This document shows positions 26,829 through 35,351 of a stretch of DNA of 64,000 nt, piece by piece (the first letter of the stretch is position 1; each line of letters opens with the position of its first letter). Position numbers and translations under genes: made by a program. The notes below the pieces were generated by a model. It was not told the origin of the DNA. It did no database searches and saw only the letters and a program-made list of their open reading frames with translations. The stretch comes from Paraburkholderia caffeinilytica (GTDB taxonomy: Bacteria; Pseudomonadota; Gammaproteobacteria; Burkholderiales; Burkholderiaceae), in contig NZ_CP031466.1 in assembly GCF_003368325.1 (NCBI RefSeq), forward strand, positions 682,001 to 746,000. The letters run 5' to 3'.

Positions 26829-27134
26829 TCAATAGCCGCCCCAACGGCCGCGTTCATGCCACTCATGCTCGCGCCATTGTTCGCGACGCCATTCACGTTC
26901 ACGCCATTCGCGGCGTTCGCGCCACTCGCGTGCGCGCCCGTCGTCATAGCCGCCGTAGGCAACTGCTACCGGAGCCGGACCGTAGGCGACCGGCGGCGCA
27001 ACATAGACGGGCGGCGGCGTATATTCGCCAACCGGAATGCCGATTCCAACGGCCACGTCCACGTGTGCCGATGCCACTGACGATGCCGCCAGAATGGTCA
27101 GACCGAGTGCCGCGCCAATGATCTTCTTATTCAT
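26829..27134 (-). CDS. Small secreted protein with proline-valine and Arg/Trp/Glu-rich tail
   Basis: 101 aa, start ATG 27134 (MNKKIIGAALGLTILAASSVASA signal peptide). The mature part has a PPPVYVAPPVAYGPAPVAVAY segment and a highly charged tail made of repeated WRER/EWRRE units ending GRWGGY. Similar small periplasmic proteins are common in Burkholderiales and have no known function. Upstream lies AAGGAGAAGGAAA on the coding strand, a good ribosome site. Confidence 0.75.
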   Translation of the reverse strand: MNKKIIGAALGLTILAASSVASAHVDVAVGIGIPVGEYTPPPVYVAPPVAYGPAPVAVAYGGYDDGRAREWRERREWREREWRREQWREHEWHERGRWGGY

Positions 27135-27395
27135 TTTCCTTCTCCTTGCACGTCCGGATGCGATGTATCCGATTGCGACTGGCTTGCCACGGCTTTGCTT
27201 CTGAGTACGGTTCGGAGTGTAGAAGGACAGTTCGGACACAGGTGAAACAGCGCTGCGAGATTGGTAACGCGCGATTACCGGAAAAAAATGAACTGCCGCC
27301 CTTTGAATCTCCGGATGCTTGCCTATAGTAGAAGCGACTATTGCCGCATTGCACGGCGGCCGGCTTCTCTTGACATACGTGACGGGGAAACAGAA

Positions 27396-27734
27396 ATGAC
27401 GCCATCGAATGCTGCGATCTATCAGGCCCAGGCTTGTACGCCGGACTCATTGCGAACACTCGCCGCCTATCTCGAACTGGCACTCGACGAAGGAGAAAGC
27501 GTGGTTCTAATGCGGATCGGCACGCAGGTGCGCAGTATTTATGTCGGCAATCCGTCCGGCACCCTGGAGGATTTGACGGATCACGGTGTAGTGGCCGCTT
27601 TTCAGGCCGACGAGATGCTTGCACTGACGCAATTGGGACTCAACCGGATAACCGCCGACGATCAACAGTACCGGTTCGTGCGCAGTGTGCGGTATATCGC
27701 CGACCGCCAGGTTGTCGTTTTTACGCCGACTTAA
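27396..27734 (+). CDS. Hypothetical protein, 112 aa
   Basis: Start ATG 27396, GGGGAAA about 8 bases upstream. The translation (MTPSNAAIYQAQACTPDSL and so on) is compositionally normal with no signal peptide or membrane segment. It looks like a small alpha/beta cytoplasmic protein (ESVVLMRIGTQVRSIYVGNP, RFVRSVRYIADRQVVVFTPT). I do not recognise a family. Codon use is like its neighbours, so it is probably real. Confidence 0.6.
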   Translation: MTPSNAAIYQAQACTPDSLRTLAAYLELALDEGESVVLMRIGTQVRSIYVGNPSGTLEDLTDHGVVAAFQADEMLALTQLGLNRITADDQQYRFVRSVRYIADRQVVVFTPT

Positions 27735-27969
27735 GCGGTGGGTTCACAATGGTAAAAGCCAGGGAACGCGGCTATTGAGTAGCGGACGAATAGCCCACAA
27801 GCAACCGGCGAGTAGTTGAAGAGTAGCGAGCGAGTAGCGGACTCGAAAGGTTCGTACTCCACGGGATGCGTTCCCGCGCAAATCGGATGCCGTTTATAGG
27901 CGCGTAGATCTGCCTTTCTCGCGCTATTCATGGCATAGTGCGATCGATTACCACATAAGGAGCAATCAA
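27735..27969. other. Intergenic, with short GAGTAGCG repeats
   Basis: Between 27774 and 27842 GAGTAG/GAATAG occurs about five times at irregular spacing (GAGTAGCGG, GCGAGTAG, AGAGTAGCG, GCGAGTAGCGG). No gene. The H-NS-like gene start is preceded by AAGGAGCAATCAA. Confidence 0.5.
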
Positions 27970-28782
27970 ATGCCCACGTTAGAGCAAATCCAGGCGAAGC
28001 TTAAGAAGCTCCAGGCGCAAGCTGACGTCCTTATCGCCAGGAAAGCACAAGCCGCGGTCGACCAGATTCGCGACCTGATGCTCAAGCACGGTCTGACTAC
28101 CGCGGATATCGAAGCCAAGGCAAAGGCGAGACGCGCTGCGCGCGGCTTGAATGGCCATGCTGCAAGTGGCAAGGCAAAAGCCGCTGCTGCGGGTAAGTCG
28201 TTGCCGAAGTACCGCGACCATAAAACCGGCGCGACATGGACAGGTCACGGGCGTGCGCCGGCGTGGATTGCCGCAGTGAAAGACCGCACTCAATTCCTGA
28301 TTGAAGGCGCAACTGAATTGAAGTCCGCAGCAAAGGCAGTGGCCACTCACGCGAAAGCCGGAAAAAAAGGCCAGCCTAAAGGCGCACAGCCGCCCAAGTA
28401 CCTCAATCCGAAAACCGGCGCGACCTGGAGCGGACGCGGTCCGGCGCCGGCATGGCTCGCAACGGTCAAAGACCGAACCAAATTTCTGATCGATAGCGCT
28501 GCGGCTACCGGCAATGTCGCTGCCCAGAAAGTCGTGCCGGCGAAAAAGGCAGTGGCGTCCAAAGCGGCTGCAAAGAAGAGTACTGCGGCGACTAAAAAGA
28601 CTGCTGCGAAGAAGAGCGCAGCCAGGCCCGCTGTGAAGAAAGCCGCGGCAAAGAAGGCTGCTGTGAAGAAAGCCGCAACAGCAAGGAAAGCACCGGGCCG
28701 CAAGGCGGGTAGTAAAGGTAAAGCCGGCGTGACGAGCGCTGCCGCAGCGCCACAAACCTCGACGGTGGAAGCCGGCGCGTGA
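27970..28782 (+). CDS. H-NS-family protein with two DNA-binding motifs and a histone H1-like tail
   Basis: 270 aa. Residues 1-60 are a charged helical oligomerisation region (LEQIQAKLKKLQAQADVLIA). Residues 79-110 and 142-174 each carry the H-NS C-terminal signature: PKYRDHKTGATWTGHGRAPAW and PKYLNPKTGATWSGRGPAPAW, both with the T-G-x-x-W-x-G core that inserts into the AT-rich minor groove. Residues about 185-255 are KKA/AAKK repeats like eukaryotic H1. Usual H-NS relatives here are about 100 aa with one motif, so this is an internal duplication plus tail. Expected role: nucleoid binding and silencing of AT-rich DNA. Confidence 0.88.
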   Translation: MPTLEQIQAKLKKLQAQADVLIARKAQAAVDQIRDLMLKHGLTTADIEAKAKARRAARGLNGHAASGKAKAAAAGKSLPKYRDHKTGATWTGHGRAPAWIAAVKDRTQFLIEGATELKSAAKAVATHAKAGKKGQPKGAQPPKYLNPKTGATWSGRGPAPAWLATVKDRTKFLIDSAAATGNVAAQKVVPAKKAVASKAAAKKSTAATKKTAAKKSAARPAVKKAAAKKAAVKKAATARKAPGRKAGSKGKAGVTSAAAAPQTSTVEAGA

Positions 28783-28804
28783 GTGCAACGGAGTCGCGAA
28801 GTAG

Positions 28805-29290
28805 ATGACTAGCATGCTCGACGTACCCCAGCAGGAGGACCGTGTCGTCCTGCTGGACTCTATTCCTCATCCGGCAGCCGACGCCGCCGAACCATTCATT
28901 GTCGCCAGCGACCGCCGGGTGATTCTGGCGTATCCGATTGCTGAATCCGACTTCGAACGGTTCGGACCATTCGATTCCGACGACGATCCATTTTGCACGG
29001 TGCTCTTTCCCGACGCCGTGTTTCATCGGCTTGGGCCGCCCGGCGATGTCGATCTCGAGATCCACCCACTTGCGCCGCAAGGGCTCAGTGGGTACTCGGT
29101 TCACGAAGTCATGAATTCGTCGCTGGCCGCGGAGATTTCGGCTGTTACCTCGTCCGGTCCTGCGCAACGCCATTTTGTCATCACGTTTCAGGGCGCGACG
29201 TTCGAATGCGTGGCGTCGGACTATACGGTGATCGGCGTATATGGCGCGGGCGAGATTGCCAGCCGGGAAGCCTTCGCGCTGGTCCGCTAG
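28805..29290 (+). CDS. Hypothetical protein, 161 aa
   Basis: Starts at 28805 or three codons later (ATG 28814), 22 bases after the H-NS-like gene, so possibly co-transcribed. The translation is acidic and soluble (PQQEDRVVLLDSIPHPAADA, FDSDDDPFCTVLFPDAVFH), without signal peptide. The central FVITFQGATFECVASDYTVI looks like a beta sandwich. No family is recognised. A terminator hairpin follows. Confidence 0.65.
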   Translation: MTSMLDVPQQEDRVVLLDSIPHPAADAAEPFIVASDRRVILAYPIAESDFERFGPFDSDDDPFCTVLFPDAVFHRLGPPGDVDLEIHPLAPQGLSGYSVHEVMNSSLAAEISAVTSSGPAQRHFVITFQGATFECVASDYTVIGVYGAGEIASREAFALVR

Positions 29291-29317
29291 CGGTATGAGC
29301 GGTGAGTCGCGTCGCTG

Positions 29318-29366
29318 CGGGATGCGCAGCGCTGAGGCAATGGCTGCGCATCCCGTTGCTGTTTCC
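29318..29366 (+). terminator. Terminator-like hairpin
   Basis: 13-bp perfect stem CGGGATGCGCAGC (29318-29330) with 29343-29355, loop of 12, followed by T-rich TTGCTGTTTCCTTT. It ends the transcript of the 161-aa hypothetical. Confidence 0.8.
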
Positions 29367-29814
29367 TTTCAATAACATTTTCCCGCCAATTTCGAACATA
29401 TGCTCAATGACTTTTTTTAGCTTTTATTTTTGAAACATGTTAAAAAGCTTTCCGTCATCGTATATTGACATGAAGTCTTCACGCGATGAGGGCAGACTGG
29501 CATCAACGAATGGCGTGCTGCAGCGATTGAAGCAACGCTTTCGAAATTACATATAAATATATTACGAGGCATCGAACGCTCGATTGAAGCGGGTCTGAAT
29601 CCAGGCGCGCGTCACGGAGAGCCGGCAGGTATCACATCGAGTGGTACATGTTTTCGGTGCAGCAGCGGTCGTCGCGGATCGGACTTGCCGGCGTAAAGAT
29701 ACGTAAAGGCAAGTCGCATGGGCCTGATCCGCGGTAGTACGGTCGCAAGGCGTCCGCAAGCGCGGGCGCGGTATCGGTACGCATTTGCTTCGCGCAAGTG
29801 CATGCGAATACGCC
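29367..29814 (+). promoter_or_regulatory. Upstream region of the rhamnolipid operon
   Basis: About 450 bases. It is AT-rich from 29380 to 29575 (TTTTTTTAGCTTTTATTTTTG near 29409, TATAAATATATTA near 29552), so the operon promoter is most likely here. I looked for a 20-bp lux-box type palindrome, as expected if quorum sensing controlled rhlA, and did not find a convincing one. From 29580 to 29814 there is GC-rich sequence with no recognisable gene. Confidence 0.5.
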
Positions 29815-30795
29815 ATGCCCATCGAAAAACTCCTTGTTCCGCTACCGGCGGGCCTGAAAGTCTACGTTGAACGTCACGTATTCGATCCGGCCTTCGAGAG
29901 TGTCATTCTGATCAACGGCGCGCTGGCCACCACGGCGTCGTTCGGACAGACAATCAAATACCTCGGCGAACGCTATAACCCAATTTGCTTCGATTTACCT
30001 TATGCGGGTCAATCGAAAGCGCATAACGTGTGCGACTTCGTTCTGACAAAGGACGATGAAGTCGACATCCTGCTGCATTTAATAGGCTTATTCGAGCCGA
30101 GCTTCCTGTTATCGGTGTCGTGGGGCGGGGTGGCGTCGCTGCTTGCGCTTTCTCGTGCGCGAACCAGCGTGAGGCGCGCGGTGATTGCGTCGTTTTCGCC
30201 GCGGCTCAATCAGGCGATGACCGCGTACGTGACCGCGGCACGCGACCACATCGCCGCCGGCGAAAACCTGAAGGCCGCGCAACTGCTCAACGATACCGTT
30301 GGCCAGCATCTGCCGCGCATCATGAAGCTCTATAACTACCGCTACCTCTCCACGCTGCCACGCGATGAGCAGGACCAGGTGGCGTTTCACGTCGACCAGA
30401 TTCTGGCCATCCGTCCAGAGGACTACCTGCACGAGTTCCGCAATATCGAGTGCGGCTTGAAATTCCTTAACGGCGAGCTCGACGACTACACCACGCCTGA
30501 GGACGCCCGCTCGCTCAGCGCGCATCTGAAGCGCGCCGAGTTTCTTACGATCGAGCAGGCCGGGCATTTCCTCGATCTCGAAGGGCGGGCCGCGCTGCGT
30601 CAGGTTCGGACGGCTATTTTCGATTACTTCGGCGCTGCGCGGGTGCAGGCGGCGGGCCGTACGCTCGACGGCTTCGACGCGTTCGCTGCCCGCTCGCCCA
30701 TCATGCCGGTGCCGCAACCCGCCATTGCAAACGTCGCAAACGTTGCGTTGCAAGCCACCGCCGATCACTCGTTCCAACAGGTCGAACTACCGTGA
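29815..30795 (+). CDS. rhlA: RhlA, HAA synthase of rhamnolipid biosynthesis
   Basis: 326 aa alpha/beta hydrolase-fold enzyme that joins two 3-hydroxyacyl chains into 3-(3-hydroxyalkanoyloxy)alkanoate, the lipid half of rhamnolipids. It is collinear with Pseudomonas aeruginosa RhlA: VNGALATTASF-like INGALATTASF, FDLPYAGQS, LTKDDEVDILL, LNQAMTAYV, AGHFLDLE. From the ATG at 29815 the catalytic residues fall at Ser102 (SVSWGG), Asp223 and His251, the numbering I recall for the Pseudomonas enzyme, which supports this start. The last 50 residues extend beyond the hydrolase core. First gene of a seven-gene operon; its stop overlaps the next start by GTGA. Confidence 0.93.
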   Translation: MPIEKLLVPLPAGLKVYVERHVFDPAFESVILINGALATTASFGQTIKYLGERYNPICFDLPYAGQSKAHNVCDFVLTKDDEVDILLHLIGLFEPSFLLSVSWGGVASLLALSRARTSVRRAVIASFSPRLNQAMTAYVTAARDHIAAGENLKAAQLLNDTVGQHLPRIMKLYNYRYLSTLPRDEQDQVAFHVDQILAIRPEDYLHEFRNIECGLKFLNGELDDYTTPEDARSLSAHLKRAEFLTIEQAGHFLDLEGRAALRQVRTAIFDYFGAARVQAAGRTLDGFDAFAARSPIMPVPQPAIANVANVALQATADHSFQQVELP

Positions 30796-31361
30796 ATATC
30801 GCTCAGAGCATCGCTATCGTCGTACCGTGGACGCTGTGGCTGCTGTATTGGATCGCGACGTCGAACCGCGTCAAGGAGACCGCACGCAAGGAGGCCTCGC
30901 TGTCGCGCACGTTGCAATCGATTCCGCTGATCGGCGGAGGCGCGCTGATCGTGCTGCCGGACTTCAACACGGCGGCGTTGTCCGTCGATCCGCATGCGAT
31001 CGGACCGCTGCAGCTTGCCGGTTTCGCCGTGCTACTGGCCGGGCTCGCGTTTTCCGTGTGGGCGCGGCTGCATCTCGGCACCAACTGGAGCGTGTCGGTC
31101 ACGCTGAAGGAAGGGCATGAGCTCGTGCGCAGCGGACCGTATGGACTGGTTCGTCATCCGATCTATACCGGTTGCCTGCTGGCGCTTCTCGGCGCCGTGC
31201 TGATCGGCACGCAATGGCGTGGTATGGCCGGATTGGTACTGATTTTCGCGTCGCTGGCCTACAAGGTGCGGGTCGAAGAGAGCTGGCTGACCGGTCACTT
31301 CGGCCGCGCGTATTCGCAGTATCGTCGCGACGTCGCCGCGCTGATTCCCGGTCTCTTCTGA
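30792..31361 (+). CDS. ICMT-family membrane methyltransferase inside the rhl operon
   Basis: 189 aa, GTG start overlapping the rhlA stop. About five membrane helices are followed by the catalytic C-terminal region of isoprenylcysteine carboxyl methyltransferase/PEMT-like proteins: GPYGLVRHPIYTG and the distal EESWLTGHFGRAYSQY, which together bind S-adenosylmethionine. Such enzymes methylate carboxylates or phospholipid headgroups at membranes. Overlap with rhlA and 9 bases to rhlB make co-translation nearly certain. I infer that it methylates the free carboxylate of HAA or rhamnolipid, giving methyl esters. That substrate is not shown by the sequence itself. Confidence 0.85.
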   Translation: MNIAQSIAIVVPWTLWLLYWIATSNRVKETARKEASLSRTLQSIPLIGGGALIVLPDFNTAALSVDPHAIGPLQLAGFAVLLAGLAFSVWARLHLGTNWSVSVTLKEGHELVRSGPYGLVRHPIYTGCLLALLGAVLIGTQWRGMAGLVLIFASLAYKVRVEESWLTGHFGRAYSQYRRDVAALIPGLF

Positions 31362-31370
31362 GCGATCTGA

Positions 31371-32711
31371 ATGACGAAAGTCATCATCACCGCAATCGGC
31401 TCGGCGGGTGACGTGCATCCCTTGTTGGGCATCGGCGCGGCGTTGGCTGCGCGTGGCCACGAGGTCGTCTTCTGCACACATCCGCCGTTCGCGGAAGCCG
31501 TCTCGCGCCAGGGTTTCGCATTCGTGCCGATCGGCACCGCCGCCGAATACGAGGCGGCGATGGCAAACCCGGCGTTATGGCATCCGCGTACGTCGTTCCG
31601 TACGCTGTGGGCGGTGATTGCGCCGACGCTGCGACCGCATTTCGACGCGCTGGCCGCATTGATCGATAACGACACTGTGCTGGTCGGCACGTTGTGGGCT
31701 TTTTCCGCCCGGTTGATGCAGGAGTTGTATCGCGTGCCGTTCGTGTCGGTGCAGGTGTCGCCGTCGACCCTGCTCTCGGCGCATGCGCCGCCGACCCATC
31801 CGCGGTTGACGATTCCGCGTGGCTTGCCGCTGGCCGTAAAAACGGCGCTGCTGCGGTTGATCGAGCGGCAGGTGCTCGACAAGGTCTGTGGCCCCGCATT
31901 GAATGCGTTGCGCACGGAGCTGGCGCTCGCGCCGGCGCGGCGCATTTTCGGCGAGTGGCTGCATTCGACCGACGGCGTGCTGTGTCTCTTTCCAGAGTGG
32001 TTCGCCCAAGCCCAGCCGGATTGGCCGGCGCCTCGCTGCCTCGCCGGTTTCCCGCTGTTCAACGACACGGGCGTGCACGCGTCCGATCCGCAACTCGACG
32101 CTTTTCTCGCTGCGGGCGAGCGGCCGGTCGTTTTCACGGCGGGCTCGACCTTGATCGATCAGGCGCGCTACACGGCTGCAGTGAGCGCGGCGTTGATGGA
32201 AAGCGGGCTACGGGGGATTCTTTTGACGCCGGATGCGCCTCGAGCCGACGCAGACACCGCCGTTGCTTCGGCGGACGGGTTGGCGGATGCGCAAGGCGTG
32301 CTGCTCAAACGGCGTTACATCCCGCTGCAGAAGCTGTTGCCGCGCTGCCGGGCGCTCGTGCATCACGGCGGCATCGGCACAGCGGCGCTTGCCTATGCCG
32401 CCGGCATTCCGCAAATAGTGACGCCGTTCGCGCACGATCAGTTCGATAACGCGCAGCGTGTCGTCGTCAGCGGTTGCGGTGTTCGGCTCGATAAACCGCT
32501 GCTGCCGCAGGCGCTTGCGCGTGCATTGAGGCATTTGCTCAGCAGCCCGTCGATCGCGACACAGTGCGGACGCGTGCAGGACCGGCTCGCATCGTCGCCG
32601 GATGGTTGCGAGGCGGCCGCGCGCTATATCGAAGGGTTCATGCCCACCGGCATGCGCGCGCAAACCGTCGGCCGCGCGTCTTTGCCGGCGTTTGCGGGGC
32701 ATAGCGTATGA
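31371..32711 (+). CDS. rhlB: RhlB, rhamnosyltransferase 1 catalytic chain
   Basis: 446 aa GT-B glycosyltransferase (family 1) that adds dTDP-rhamnose to HAA to make mono-rhamnolipid. It follows P. aeruginosa RhlB closely: IITAIGSAGDVHPLLGIG at the N-terminus, ALWHPRTSF, VSVQVSPSTLLSAHAPPTHP, DGVLCLFPEWFA, VFTAGSTL. The C-terminal donor-binding block is VHHGGIGTAALAYAAGIPQI then FAHDQFDNA. Its last 30 residues are variable. The ATG at 31371 lies 9 bases after the methyltransferase stop, and the stop overlaps the exporter start by ATGA. Confidence 0.93.
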   Translation: MTKVIITAIGSAGDVHPLLGIGAALAARGHEVVFCTHPPFAEAVSRQGFAFVPIGTAAEYEAAMANPALWHPRTSFRTLWAVIAPTLRPHFDALAALIDNDTVLVGTLWAFSARLMQELYRVPFVSVQVSPSTLLSAHAPPTHPRLTIPRGLPLAVKTALLRLIERQVLDKVCGPALNALRTELALAPARRIFGEWLHSTDGVLCLFPEWFAQAQPDWPAPRCLAGFPLFNDTGVHASDPQLDAFLAAGERPVVFTAGSTLIDQARYTAAVSAALMESGLRGILLTPDAPRADADTAVASADGLADAQGVLLKRRYIPLQKLLPRCRALVHHGGIGTAALAYAAGIPQIVTPFAHDQFDNAQRVVVSGCGVRLDKPLLPQALARALRHLLSSPSIATQCGRVQDRLASSPDGCEAAARYIEGFMPTGMRAQTVGRASLPAFAGHSV

Positions 32712-34309
32712 GCGTCGCTACGTCATTGCCGAAGCGCGCCGCGTCGGCCGACGAAGCGCATGGCACCGGCCCCGGCAGCGAGCGCAGCTTGCCCGCTATG
32801 CGAGGTGCGCAACTCGCCTTGCTGACGTTCGCGCTCTCGCTGGCCACGTTCATCGAAGTCCTCGACTCGACGGTAACCAACGTCGCCGTACCGGCTATTT
32901 CCGGCGGCCTCGGCGTGTCCAATAGCCAGGGCACGTGGGTGATCAGCTCTTACTCCGTGGCCGCGGCCATCGCCGTGCCCTTGACGGGCTGGCTCTCGCG
33001 ACGGCTCGGCGAAACGCGCCTGTTCCTCGGCGCGGTGATCCTTTTCACGTTGACGTCGCTGCTTTGCGGGGTGGCCCGCGACTTTCACCTGCTGGTGGTA
33101 TGCCGGGCCTTGCAGGGCCTCTTTTCCGGGCCGATGGTGCCGCTTTCCCAAACGATCCTGCTGCGAACCTTTCCCCCGGACAAGCGCGTCGTGGCACTCG
33201 CGCTATGGGCGATGACGGTGTTGCTCGCGCCGATTTTCGGCCCGGTGGTCGGCGGCTGGATCATCGACAATTTTTCGTGGCCGTGGATCTTCCTGATCAA
33301 TCTGCCGATCGGCATCTTCTCGTTCGCGGTGTGCATGACCCTGCTGCGCCCGGATGCATCCGCCGGCAAGGCGGCACCGATCGATCTGCCGGGCATTCTG
33401 CTGCTCGTCGTCGGCGTCGGCTCGCTGCAGACGGTGCTCGATCTCGGCCACGACCGCGGCTGGTTCGATTCGCCGTTGATCCTGACGCTCGCGATCGTCG
33501 CCGGATTGGCGATCGGGGCGCTGTTGATCTGGGAGGCGGGCGAACGGCATCCGGTGATCGATCTGAGCCTGTTCCGCGATCGCACGTTTTCGTTCTGCGT
33601 GCTGATCATTTCGCTTGGCATGATGAGCTTCTCGGTGGTCGGCGTGATTTTTCCGCTCTGGCTGCAGGCCGTGATGGGCTACACCGCGTATCAGGCGGGG
33701 CTTGCCACCGCGCCGCTCGGCGTGCTCGCACTGGTGTTCTCGATTCTGGTCGGCATTCATGCGGCCCGTTTCGACGCACGCGTGCTCGCGACTTTCGGTT
33801 TTCTCGTGTTCGCGGCCGTGCTGTGGTGGGATGCGCATTTCACGCTGACCATGACCTTCACGCAGATCATCACGCCGGGTCTGATCCAGGGCATCGGCTT
33901 GCCGTGCTTCTTCATTCCGTTGACGGCGGCGACGCTCTCGCGGGTGTCCGACGACAAGCTCGCCGCGGCTTCCAGTCTGTCGAATTTCTTGCGCACGCTG
34001 TCGGCGGCGTTCGGCACGGCGATGAGCGTGACGCTATGGGACAACCGCGCGCTGTATCACTACGACGTCGTCGCGCAGTCCGTGACGAAATCGTCCGGCA
34101 ATACGCAGCGCTTCGTTCAGAGTCTGCACGGCATGGGCATCGACGGCGCGCGCGAACTCGCCACCTTGCATCACGTCGTGCAGCAACAGGCCTACATGAT
34201 GGCCACCGGCGACATGTTCTACATGGCAAGCGTCACCTGCCTCGTGCTCGCCGCGATGATGTGGCTTACGCGTCCGAAGCGCGGCGCGGTGATGGCGTTA
34301 GGTCACTGA
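32708..34309 (+). CDS. DHA2-family (EmrB/QacA-type) MFS exporter of the rhl operon
   Basis: 533 aa, about 14 membrane helices after a 35-residue cytoplasmic start. The DHA2 signature is LDSTVTNVAVPAISGGL in helix 1, with GPVVGGWIIDNFSWPWIFLI as motif C. The start overlaps the rhlB stop by 4 bases. With the NodT-type outer-membrane factor and EmrA-type adaptor of the same operon it would form a tripartite pump, most simply for rhamnolipid secretion, an arrangement I also recall from Burkholderia rhl clusters. Alternative: a drug exporter co-opted into the operon. Confidence 0.92.
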   Translation: MSVATSLPKRAASADEAHGTGPGSERSLPAMRGAQLALLTFALSLATFIEVLDSTVTNVAVPAISGGLGVSNSQGTWVISSYSVAAAIAVPLTGWLSRRLGETRLFLGAVILFTLTSLLCGVARDFHLLVVCRALQGLFSGPMVPLSQTILLRTFPPDKRVVALALWAMTVLLAPIFGPVVGGWIIDNFSWPWIFLINLPIGIFSFAVCMTLLRPDASAGKAAPIDLPGILLLVVGVGSLQTVLDLGHDRGWFDSPLILTLAIVAGLAIGALLIWEAGERHPVIDLSLFRDRTFSFCVLIISLGMMSFSVVGVIFPLWLQAVMGYTAYQAGLATAPLGVLALVFSILVGIHAARFDARVLATFGFLVFAAVLWWDAHFTLTMTFTQIITPGLIQGIGLPCFFIPLTAATLSRVSDDKLAAASSLSNFLRTLSAAFGTAMSVTLWDNRALYHYDVVAQSVTKSSGNTQRFVQSLHGMGIDGARELATLHHVVQQQAYMMATGDMFYMASVTCLVLAAMMWLTRPKRGAVMALGH

Positions 34310-34319
34310 GGAACTTCGA

Positions 34320-35351
34320 ATGACGATCCTGGGCGCATTGATCATCCTGTTTCATCCGAGTGAAGAGCAGCTCGCGCGTGCGGGGGCGATGCATTCGGCG
34401 TGCGACCGCTTGCTGGTGGTCGACAACTCGCCGCTGCCGGATCTGCGCGCCGCGAAGATGCTGGGCGAGGCGGGCGTCGCGTTGCTGCATCACGGCAATC
34501 GCAACGGCATTGCCGGCGCCTTCAATTGCGGCCTGAGCGCGCTGTTCGACGCAGGTGCGGATGCGGTCGCGCTGTTCGACCAGGATTCCGAGGCGCCGGA
34601 TGCTTACTTCGCTGTGATGCGCGACCGGTGCACGTCGATGAGTGGCCGGGCGTTTCTGGCCGGCCCGCGTATCTTCGATGAAAACGATCAACGTTTCCTG
34701 CCCGAACTCGCGACGAGCGGGTTGGCGGTGGAGCGGCTGTCGATACACGCCGACGCCGCGATGCAGCGCTGCGCGTTTCTGATTTCGTCCGGCTGCGTCA
34801 TTTCCCGCGAGGCGTTCGCGCAGCTCGGCCGCTTCGACGAAACGCTTTTCATCGACCACGTCGACACCGAATACTGTTTGCGCGCGCTGCTGCGCAATGT
34901 GCCCGTGTACGTGGTGCCGTCGCTCGTACTCCTGCATCGGATCGGCTCACGGCGGCGTCACAAACTGGGATCTCTGGAATTGACGACGATGAACCACCCC
35001 GGTTTCCGCCGCTACTACAGCGCGCGAAATGCCATGCAACTGGCGCTGCAATACGGGCCTCGGTTGCCGGTGGCGATCGTGCCAAACGTACTGACGCTCT
35101 GGCAGGTCGTGCAGATCGTGCTGCTGGAAAAAGGCAAGCTGGCGAAGCTCAATGCGATCGCGCTAGGCCTGTTCGATGGGTTCTTCGGACGAATGGGGCC
35201 GCTCGAGCGGACGCGTCCGCGGCTCGCGGCGAAGGTGGCCAGAACCGCCAAGTGGGCTAATGCGGCCAATGTGGCTGACCCGGTACGGCTTGGAGAGAGC
35301 AACACGCCGACGGCTGGTGAGCGCGCAATGCATCGCCCCCGGCACTCATGA
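34320..35351 (+). CDS. rhlC: RhlC, rhamnosyltransferase 2
   Basis: 343 aa GT-A glycosyltransferase (family 2) that adds the second rhamnose to give di-rhamnolipid. It matches P. aeruginosa RhlC throughout: VVDNSPLPDLR, LLHHGNRNGIAGAFNCGLSA, LFDQDSEAPDA with the DxD-like metal site, GPRIFDENDQRFLP, FLISSGCVISREAF, FDETLFIDHVDTEYCLRA, LLHRIGSRRRHKLG. The tail after about residue 305 is alanine-rich and poorly conserved. It starts 10 bases after the exporter; its stop overlaps the NodT gene by 4 bases. rhlC lying in the rhlAB operon is the Burkholderia pattern, unlike Pseudomonas. Confidence 0.93.
   Translation: MTILGALIILFHPSEEQLARAGAMHSACDRLLVVDNSPLPDLRAAKMLGEAGVALLHHGNRNGIAGAFNCGLSALFDAGADAVALFDQDSEAPDAYFAVMRDRCTSMSGRAFLAGPRIFDENDQRFLPELATSGLAVERLSIHADAAMQRCAFLISSGCVISREAFAQLGRFDETLFIDHVDTEYCLRALLRNVPVYVVPSLVLLHRIGSRRRHKLGSLELTTMNHPGFRRYYSARNAMQLALQYGPRLPVAIVPNVLTLWQVVQIVLLEKGKLAKLNAIALGLFDGFFGRMGPLERTRPRLAAKVARTAKWANAANVADPVRLGESNTPTAGERAMHRPRHS

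Noticed and set aside
29785..29814. Earlier TTG start for RhlA
   Set aside because: Adds ten unconserved residues; the ATG at 29815 puts Ser102, Asp223 and His251 in register with known RhlA.
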